Shown in pieces: positions 1-9,400 of a stretch of DNA of 22,179 nt. The DNA is taken from positions 1 to 22,179 of the IMG/VR virus record IMGVR_UViG_3300042356_001796, one strand, 5' to 3'. Source of the DNA: a virus. How positions within the stretch are numbered: the first letter of the stretch is position 1; each line of letters starts with the position of its first letter. Under the pieces are notes generated by a model. That model did no database searches. It had not been told where the DNA came from and saw only the letters and a list, made by a program, of their open reading frames with translations. Made by a program: the position numbers and the translations under genes.

Positions 1-1
1 A

Positions 2-424
2 TCTCTTATTGATACTACTGAATATTCTGCATCTATATTTGCTTTAGATTATTTAAAAGTATTATCAAATCAAATTATAAAAAATCAATCTGTAACTGGT
101 TCTACCGATTCACCTCTATTATTTCAAAGTGGAGTTACACAATCTGTATTAAGTTCATTTACAAACGGAACACAATCAGGAATATCAGCATCTATATATG
201 TTGTGAATTCTTTAGTAGATGTAATTAAAAAAACTATTGAAGCTCCTGTATTAGTAGAGCAAGCTGCTGTAAGATTGGTGACAAACGTAACAATACCACC
301 AGCAGATTCATTATCTCCTGTTGTTTCTGGTAAATTGGTGTTAGAAGAAACATATGGTTTTATAGTATCAGGCTCAACTGAATTAACTGTAGTCCTTTCT
401 TTGCTAGAGAGTGCGAATGAATAA
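2..424 (+). CDS. C-terminal part of a virion structural protein (5' end outside window)
   Basis: The frame is open from base 2 to the TAA at 422-424, giving 140 residues, so an internal ATG at 203 is probably not the true start and the gene begins left of the window. The visible part has a helical-looking segment (from SLIDTTEYSASIFALDYLKV to about residue 90, ending NSLVDVIKKTIEAP). A beta-rich end follows, with SGKLVLEETYGFIVSGSTEL and the terminus LTVVLSLLESANE. I do not recognise a named family with certainty. The layout, Ser/Thr-rich composition and position directly upstream of a giant fibre suggest a structural protein of the tail or baseplate (inference). It is on the same strand as everything downstream, and a 66-base AT-rich gap separates it from the next gene. 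Confidence 0.7.
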   Translation, partial: SLIDTTEYSASIFALDYLKVLSNQIIKNQSVTGSTDSPLLFQSGVTQSVLSSFTNGTQSGISASIYVVNSLVDVIKKTIEAPVLVEQAAVRLVTNVTIPPADSLSPVVSGKLVLEETYGFIVSGSTELTVVLSLLESANE

Positions 425-440
425 CGATAATATTATAGAT

Positions 441-480
441 TAATATTTATAGTAGAAATTTCATATTTATAACAAAGCTA
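441..480 (+). promoter_or_regulatory. Candidate promoter or leader motif upstream of giant fibre 1
   Basis: The gap between the first two genes contains the octamer TATTTATA twice, at 444-451 and 464-471, exactly 20 bases apart. The second copy runs into AACAAAG about 20 bases before the ATG. A similar arrangement (ATATTTATA, then ATAACAAAAG) occurs in the only other gap above 40 bases, at 13105-13153. The octamer is the reverse complement of the T4 late promoter core TATAAATA, so a conventional late promoter would point the wrong way; the function is therefore open. The same octamer also turns up inside coding sequence, for example at 7578-7585, so it is not diagnostic alone. Confidence 0.35.
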
Positions 481-490
481 GCAGTAACTA

Positions 491-3400
491 ATGGCAATAA
501 GTAATCTTTTAACAGGTAGGGTAAGGGTAGTATCGCCTAAAAATGTAACATCCGATAGGTATCAATTCTTAGATTTATCTCAAGCAGAACCAAATTTAGG
601 TGTTCCTCCATTTTCAGCCTCATTATTAACCAATCCTGCTATAATAGTTTCGGATGACCAAGGTAATAGAGGATTTGCAAAAAAGTTATTTTTAGAAGAA
701 TTTAGTGGGTCTTTCTCTGGCTCATTTCAAGGAGATGGTAGCCAATTAACAAATGTACCATCTGTCATAGCTCCATTTATAGCATCTGGTTCATTTACCG
801 CATCCTTTGGTGATAATGGTTTAAATGTAAACACAAATACCGCAGTAAGTGGTAATTTGAGTATATTGGGCGACGCTAATGTTGCTGGAAATCTTTATGT
901 TAGTAAATCAATATTTGCTGACCAACTTATTGTTAATATAATTTCTTCTTCTGTAATTTATTCATCTGGTTCAAATATATTTGGTGATGAACTAACCGAT
1001 GTTCAACAATTTACAGGTTCAGTAGAAGTTAGAGATAGAATTGGTGTAAACCAAATTACAGGTTCTTCTATATCTGCATCATTTACTGGTTCATTTTTTG
1101 GAGATGGTACTAATTTATTTAATTTACCACAAGCTACAAGATTAGCAACAGGTTCTATAACAGCATCGGTATCACCTGAAGATGGGTTTAAAGTATTATC
1201 GGTTGTAAGTGGTTCAACATTTACTGGTTCTCTTTTTGTAAGTGGAAATATAAACATTCCATCTGGAAGTGGATTTTTTAGTGGAAGTGGTGAGGGGTTA
1301 TTTAACATTCCCCTTTCAGCACTTAATATTGATTCTTTAGTAGCAACTAAAATAGCTAGTGGTAGTGTGACTGCATCAGTAGCACCTGATACAGGATTAA
1401 TAGTAGTATCTAAAGAATTTGGTTCTCAATTTACTGGTTCTATTAATATAAGTGGTAGTATATCCGCATCAATGTTTACTGGTAGTGGTAGGGGATTGTT
1501 TGATATTCCACAATCAGCGCTATCAGAAGATGCAACTTTAATAGCAAGTGGTAGTGTAACTGCATCCGTAACTCCACAATTTGGATTTAGAGTAATATCC
1601 GCTGAAATTGGTTCTCAATTTACTGGGTCACTATTTGTAAGTGGAGGAAATATAAGAGTTGAGACTGGTTCATTCTTTAGTGGTAGTGGTAAGGGATTAT
1701 CTGATATCCCTCGTTCAGCATTAGCACCCGATGCGTTATTAAGTACTTTAATAATTAGTGGAAGTGTAACTGCTTCTGTAAATCCTGAATATGGTTTTAG
1801 AGTTGAATCCGCATTAAGTGGCTCTGAATTTACCGGTAGTGTTGATATTAGTGGTAGTATATCTGCATCATTATTTGTTGGAGATGGTAGTGGATTATTT
1901 AATTTACCAGCATTAACAGCAACTTTAATATCCAGTGGTTCTGCAACGGCATCAATTTCTCCCGATAGAGGTCTTTCTGTAAATACTTTTGCACAATTTG
2001 ATTTTTCTGTATCCGCATCAATGTTTAGTGGTAGTGGTAAAGGATTGTTTGATATTCCATTATCTGCATTAGCAGAACAAGTAGCACAAGCAGTAAAAAT
2101 AGCAACAGGATCTGTAACAGCATCTGTATCTCCAAATTTTGGATTTACAGTAATATCAAATGAAGTTGGTTCGCAATTTACAGGTAGTTTAAGAATATCT
2201 GGATCTGTATCAATTTCGTCTGGGTCATCATTTAGTGGTAGTGGTAAAAATCTATTTGATATACCAGAATCAGCATTATCGTTTTTCCCAAATAAAATAG
2301 TAAGTGGTAGTGTAACCGCATCTGTATTACCTGATTTTGGATTTAGAGTTGAATCTGTTTTAAAAGGTTCTGAATTTACAGGAAGTGTTAGAGTTAGCGG
2401 AAGTGTTACAATAAATACTGGTTCTTTTTTTGTAGGAGATGGTAGATTCCTTAATAATATTACTCTTGCCAATTTATCAATAGATTCAACTAAAATATTT
2501 AGTGGTAGTGTAACAGCATCTGTAAGTCCTGATGGTGGATTTGTAGTAACTTCAAAAAGTGGTTCATATTTTTCCGGCATAGTAACTGCCGTATCTGGTG
2601 AATCGTTCTTTAGCGGAAGTGGAGAAGGATTAGTTAATATTCCGGAATCTGCTTTAGCATTTCAAATTAATAAAATAACAAGCGGTTCAGCCACTGCATC
2701 AATTTCACCTGAAGCCGGATTTGTAGTTAATACATTCTCAACTATAAGTGGTAGTTTAATAGTATCATCATCTGCAATATTAATACCAACAGCTTCAATA
2801 GATACAATAATAAATGTCACTAATACAGCATCATCACTATATAATATTAATGGCGTACCAAATGCATTAATAACATTAGTAAGAGGTTTAACATATACCT
2901 TTAATGTAAATGCAGTTGGACATCCATTTTATATCAAAACAGTAAATTCAACTGGTACTGGAAATGCATATAATGATGGAGTAACTAATAATGGTGAAGA
3001 TAGTGGTACAATAATATTTGTAGTACCTGCTAATGCACCTGATACACTTTATTATAATTGCCAAAACCATTCGGCAATGGCGGGCATTATTAATGTTGTT
3101 GATGATATATATAAACCTGCACAAATTAAATTTATAGGAGAAACTTCTGTAATTGGAAATGTAACTGCATCTATGTATTCTGGTTCTGGTAGAGGTTTAT
3201 TTGATATACCACAATCATCATTATCATCTGAAGTATTTAGATTAGTAACTGGAAGTATTACTGCATCTGTAACTCCACAATTTGGATTTAAAGTAGAATC
3301 ATTGGGAAGTGGTTCTCAATTTACTGGTTCAGTTTCTATAAGTGGCTCTTTAACTGTATTATCCGGCTCTGTATTATTAAAAGAAGCAACTGGTTCATTT

Positions 3401-6400
3401 AGTGGTTCGTTTGAAGGTGATGGTAGTAGATTGAAAAATTTAACTATCCCACCAACAATATCATTTATAATAGGAAGTGGTAGCGCAACTGCATCAGCTA
3501 CACCTGATTTTGGATTTAAAGTTGTTACTGATGCAACTGGGTCTTCATTTGGTTCTAGGTTTACTGGTTCTATTGATGTTAGTGGTAGTGTACAAGCCTT
3601 TTCATTTATTGGAGATGGTTCTCAATTAACAAATGTAATTGCCGAAGCTGCAACAAAAATACTATCTGGGTCAGTTACGGCATCTGTATCTCCTAATTTT
3701 GGATTTAAAGTAGACTCATCACAAATTGGTTCTCAATTTACTGGTTCTATTAATGTTACTGGTAGTATATTCATACCAAGTGGTAGTGGGTTTTTTAGTG
3801 GTAGTGGTAAGGGATTATTTGATATACCATTATCAGCATTTACAGGAGATGCATCTAGAATAGCTAGCGGTAGTGTAACTGCATCTGTATCTCCGAATTT
3901 TGGATTTAAAGTAACATCGTTAATAAGTGGTTCTCAATTAACTGGTTCAGTAAAGGTTAGCGGGTCATTGACAGTTAGTGAATTCTTTATTGGAGATGGT
4001 AGATTTTTAACAAATGTACCTGCAGCCGAAAGTGCAAAAATAGTATCTGGGTCTGTTACGGCATCTGTATCACCCAATCGTGGGTTTTTAGTAACATCAG
4101 TAGTAAGTGGTTCTACATTTACTGGAAGTTTATTTGTAAGTGGAAATATTACAATACCATCTGGAAGTGGATTTTTTAGTGGAAGCGGTGAGGCATTATT
4201 TAATATTCCTAGGTCAGCTTTAAATGATGATGCACTAACTTCTGCAGAAATTAAATCTGGTTCAGTTACGGCATCTGTATCTCCTAATTTTGGATTTAGA
4301 GTAATATCGGCTGAAATAGGTTCTCAATTTACTGGGTCACTATTTGTAAGTGGGGGAAATATAAGAGCAGCAAGTGGTTCATTCTTTAGTGGTAGTGGTA
4401 GAGGATTATCTGATATTCCGGAATCTGCTTTATCATTTTCACCAAATAGAATTTCAAGTGGTAGTGTAACTGCATCTGTATCTCCTAATTTTGGATTTAG
4501 AGTACAATCTTCTTTAATTGGTTCTCAATTTACAGGTTCTTTATTTGTAACTGGTGGAAATATAAGAGTAGCAACTGGTTCATTTTTTAGTGGTAGTGGA
4601 GCTGGATTGAGTGATATTCCGGAATCAGCATTATCATTTAAAATTAATAGAATTGCAAGTGGTTCTGTGACGGCATCAATATCACCTGATTTTGGATTAA
4701 CAGTAAATACATTTTCTACAATTAGTGGTAGTTTTATAGCATCATCATCAGCTAGAATAATACCGGATTATGAAATAGATAAGGTATTTATTGTTACTAA
4801 TAATGAAAGTGGTAACTATAATATTAGTAATACATTAGTAAGTGGTTCAAACCCAACTTTAACTTTAGTTAGAAATGTAGAATATACGTTTAACGTTAAT
4901 GCATCTGGGCATCCGTTTTGGATTAAAGAAGTAAGTAGCATTGGTACTGGAAACTCATATGATTATTGGGTAACTAATAATGGTGAAGATGTAGGTAATA
5001 TAACATTTTTAGTTTCAGGAAGTGCACCTGATACACTTTATTATAATTGCCAATTACACTCATCAATGGCAGGCGCAATTAATGTAGTAGATGCATTATA
5101 TATACCGGCAGAAATAAAATTAATTGGTGAAACAAAAGTTGAAGGAAATGTTACCGCATCAATGTTTAGTGGTAGTGGTAAAGGATTATTTGATATACCA
5201 ATAGCAGCAATATCCGGAGATACTGTTAGAATAGCTAGTGGTAGTGTAACCGCATCTGTATCACCTGTATTTGGATTTAGAGTAGCATCATTTGATAGCG
5301 GCTCTGATTTTAGTGGAAGTATTAGAATAGATTCTTCATCTTTTATATATTCATTAGGAACTTTCTTAAGAGAAATTCCTAGAGCAGCATTGACAGAGGA
5401 TGCATTAGTATCTTCAGAAATAAAATCAGGTTCGGTAACCGCCTCCGTTAGTCCTGTTTTTGGATTTAAAGTAACAACGCCATTTACATCGTCTGTGAGT
5501 GAAAGTTATTTCTTTACGCAAATCGCATCTCAATTTACTGGTTCTATATCTGTGAGTGGAAGTGTTTATATTAATGATAATAGTGGTGGCCTATTTATAG
5601 AATCATCATCTTTTATATATGCAGTAGGTACTCATTTAAGAAATATTCCTCGTTCTGCACTAACGGATGATGCATTGATATCTACTGAAATTAAAAGTGG
5701 TAGTGTAACGGCATCGGTATCTCCTGATTTTGGATTTAAAGTTATAACCCCATTTACAGGTTCTCAAATAGGTTCTCAATTCACCGGTTCAATTGATGTT
5801 AGTGGAAGTGTAAAAGCATTTACATTTATAGGAGATGGTTCTCAATTAACCAATGTTCAAGCGGCAGCAGCACCTTTAATAGCAAGTGGTTCAGCAACAG
5901 CATCGGTTCAAAGTGGAGATACATTCATAGTAACAACCGGAGCAACCGGAAGTGGACAGGATGTACAATTTGGTTCTCGTTTTACTGGTTCTATTGATGT
6001 AAGTGGTAGTATCAAAGCTCAATTCATATTAGGTGATGGTACTTTTATAACAAACGTACAAGCAGCTGCAGCACCATTCATTGGTAGTGGTTCTGCAACG
6101 GCATCGGTTCAAAGTGGTAATAATTTTATAGTAACAACTGGAGCAACTGGTTCTGCTATTGGTTCTAGATTTACTGGTTCAATTGATGTTAGTGGTAGTA
6201 TTAGAGCATTTTCATTTAGTGGAGATGGTTCTCAATTAACAAATGTAGTAGCAGCGGCATCTCCATTGATAGCAAGTGGTTCGGCAACTGCATCTGTACA
6301 AAGTGGAATACAATTAATTGTTACAACTAAAGGTAATTTTTCACCAGTTGGTGCAAATTCTGGTTCATATTATGGTTCTGTATTTACTGGTTCTGTAATT

Positions 6401-9400
6401 ATTAGTGGTTCAATATCATCATCTCGTTATGATGGTGATGGGGGTGGATTATTTAATATCCCAGCATCAGCACTTGAAGATTTACAATTAGATAGAATAC
6501 AATCTGGTTCTGGTAGAGCAATAATAGACCCAACTAAATTAGATGTAAACGTACCAATAACAGCAGCACTTTATATAGGTGATGGTGGTGGATTATTTAA
6601 CATTCCTGCGGAAGCATTAGAAGATTTACAATTAGATAGAATCATATCAGGCTCAGTACAAGCGGTAATTTCTCCGAACAAAGGGTTGGAAGTTGGTATT
6701 AAAACGAGAATATCTGGTTCATTATCAGTTAGTGGAGCTTTGTTTATAACTGGTGGTAATGTTGTAGTAGAAAGTGGTTCAGCATATTATGGAGATGGTA
6801 GTGGATTAACAAATATTAGTATTGCAAATTTATCATTTGAAACATTTATATTAAAGAGTGGTTCTGCAACAGCATCTATTTCTCCTAATAACGGATTTGT
6901 AGTTAATACATCTTCATTCTTTTATGGAGAAATGTACGTTCAGGATAAATTAAGAGTTAGTGATGTAACTGCAAGTGGTATTATTAAATCTCAATTATTT
7001 ACCGGCTCATTCTTAGGAACTTACACATATCAAGGAAATGGACCTACGGCAAGTATTGATTATGATATTTTAAGATTTGACCCAAATAGAGGACATTATA
7101 TTCCTCAACCTGAAACCTCATTAACCGAAACGGTATCATTTAATAATGTTAGTACATTAACAATTGTACATAATTTGGGAATTAGATACCCAATGGTTCA
7201 AGTTTACGCAACTGGTTCAGAAGACCAAATTTTACCAGGTACAATAAAATCAATAGATGATGATACAATTCAAATTCTATTTAGTGGATTGACAAGTGGA
7301 CATGTAGTAATTGGAAGTGGTGGTTCTTTGATAAACGGAACAATACCAGGAGATAGAGTAATTGGTACAGTCTTATCAGCATCACATGCAGAAGTTGCAC
7401 AAGTAGCAAATTCACTTGTTGGATTTAATTCTGCATCATTAGCAGCATTGGGTGATTTGACAAATTTTGTAACAAATAATAAAACATCATCAATGGCGGT
7501 GTTTAGTGCAGTAAGTTCTTCTTACGCATTAACCGCATCATACGCATTAAATGCAGCACAAGGTAGTGGTACTGAATTATTTATATACCAAACCAGTTCA
7601 TTAGTAAAAGCACAAGTAGGAAAAATTCATTTTACTGGTTCTGGTGTTGATGTGATATCATCTGGTTCTGATGGGGTATTAGTAAGGATATTAGGTGGTG
7701 GTGGCGGCGAGGGTTTTGGTGATTTACTTAGTTCACAAACTTCTTCAATGTTAGTTGGTACTGCATCTTTAGCATTCACCGCATCATACGCTCTTTACGC
7801 TTTAAATGCGGAAGGTGTAAATACAGCATCATTCTTACAAGTAAATAAAGATAGTAATATTAACGCTAATTTAACTATTAGTGGTAGTTTAGGTGTAAGT
7901 GGTAGTGTGTTAATAAACGCACTTGTTTCTGGTTCATCGGAAGATGTGGTAGTTTGGAATAGTACAACAAAAAAATTAGAAAGAAGAAATATAGCAGGTG
8001 TACAAGGTTCATCAGGAACATCTGGAGCTAGTGGTACTGATGGTACATCGGGAACTTCTGGAATATCTGGAAGTAGTGGTTCATCTGGAAGTAGTGGTAC
8101 ATCTGGAAGTAGCGGTTCATCTGGAGTAAGTGGTACATCTGGAAGTAGCGGTTCATCCGGCTCATCCGGAAGTAGTGGTTCATCGGGAAGTAGTGGTACA
8201 TCAGGAAGTAGTGGTTCATCTGGAAGTAGTGGTACATCTGGAAGTAGCGGTTCATCCGGCTCATCCGGAAGTAGTGGTTCATCCGGAAGTAGTGGTTCAA
8301 GTGGTTCAAGTGGTACATCAGGAACTTCTGGAACTTCTGGTACATCGGGAACAACTGGTTCATCTGGAACTTCCGGAAGCAGCGGTAGCAGCGGAAGCAG
8401 CGGAAGTAGCGGAAGCAGCGGCTCAAGCGGTTCAAGTGGTTCAAGCGGTACGTCAGGAACTTCTGGAACATCAGGAACATCTGGAACATCAGGAACATCT
8501 GGAACATCAGGAACTTCTGGGAGTACGGGTTCATCTGGTTCATCGGGAAGTAGTGGTTCAAGTGGTTCATCTGGTTCATCGGGAACTTCTGGAACATCAG
8601 GAACTTCTGGTTCATCTGGAAGTAGTGGTTCAAGCGGTACTGGTGGTTCAAGCGGTTCAAGCGGAACAAGCGGAACAAGCGGAACAAGCGGAACAAGCGG
8701 AACGTCAGGTTCTTCCGGTACAGTAGGAACATCAGGAACTTCTGGAACAAGCGGTACTTCTGGAACAAGTGGTAGTGGTGGTTCGGCAGGTTCATCTGGT
8801 TCATCGGGAACTTCTGGTACATCTGGAACATCTGGTAGTAGTGGTACAGCAGGAACTTCTGGTTCAGCAGGTTTTACAGGAACTTCTGGAACAAGCGGTA
8901 CATCGGGAACTTCTGGAAGTAGTGGTACATCTGGAACAAGTGGAAGTGGAGGTTCAGCAGGAACTTCTGGAACTTCTGGTTCGGCAGGTTTATCAGGAAC
9001 TTCTGGAAGTAGCGGTACATCTGGCTCATCTGGAACAAGTGGTATATCAGGAACAAGCGGAACATCAGGAACAAGTGGAAGTAATGGAACATCTGGAACT
9101 AGCGGAAGTAGTGGTACTGCCGGTTCATCTGGTACATCTGGAAGTAGTGGTTCATCCGGAAGTAGTGGAAGTAGTGGTTCATCCGGAAGTAGCGGTACAT
9201 CAGGAAGTAGTGGTTCATCGGGAACAACTGGGTCTTCTGGTACATCAGGAACAAGCGGTACATCAGGAAGTAGTGGTACTGCAGGTTCATCCGGCTCTTC
9301 TGGGACTAGTGGTACAAGCGGAACATCTGGAACGGCTGGTACATCAGGAACTTCTGGAAGTGATGGTACATCTGGAAGTAGTGGAACAAGCGGTTCATCT

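Larger units (their letters stand above)
783..7010 (+). repeat. About 27 tandem shaft repeats (roughly 200 bp, 66 residues)
   Basis: Each unit carries SGS-x-TAS-(V/I)-SP-x-x-GF-x-V, then GS-x-FTGS, a VSGS strand, and one of two closings: SGSG-(K/R/E)-GLFDIP-x-SAL or GDGS-(Q/G)-L-x-N-(V/I). The core begins near 783, 1152, 1354, 1546, 1756, 1932, 2102, 2303, 2500, 2681, 3248, 3474, 3664, 3865, 4043, 4255, 4458, 4660, 5235, 5427, 5694, 5883, 6090, 6271, 6496, 6649 and 6856. The copy near 6496 is degenerate. The larger gaps at 2681-3248 and 4660-5235 hold the cupredoxin-like insertions. The pattern of short strands and Gly-Ser turns suggests a trimeric beta-rich shaft (inference). A related unit occurs once in giant fibre 2, near 14108. 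Confidence 0.9.

Noticed and set aside
203-424. Stand-alone 73-residue gene starting at 203
   Set aside because: The frame is open leftward to base 2 with the same composition, so the ATG is probably internal to a longer gene cut by the window edge.
2807-3103. Host-derived electron-transfer gene (for example plastocyanin) carried by the phage
   Set aside because: The domain is in frame inside the fibre, has no own start, stop or signal peptide, and is duplicated with shaft units, so it is a domain of the fibre rather than an auxiliary metabolic gene.
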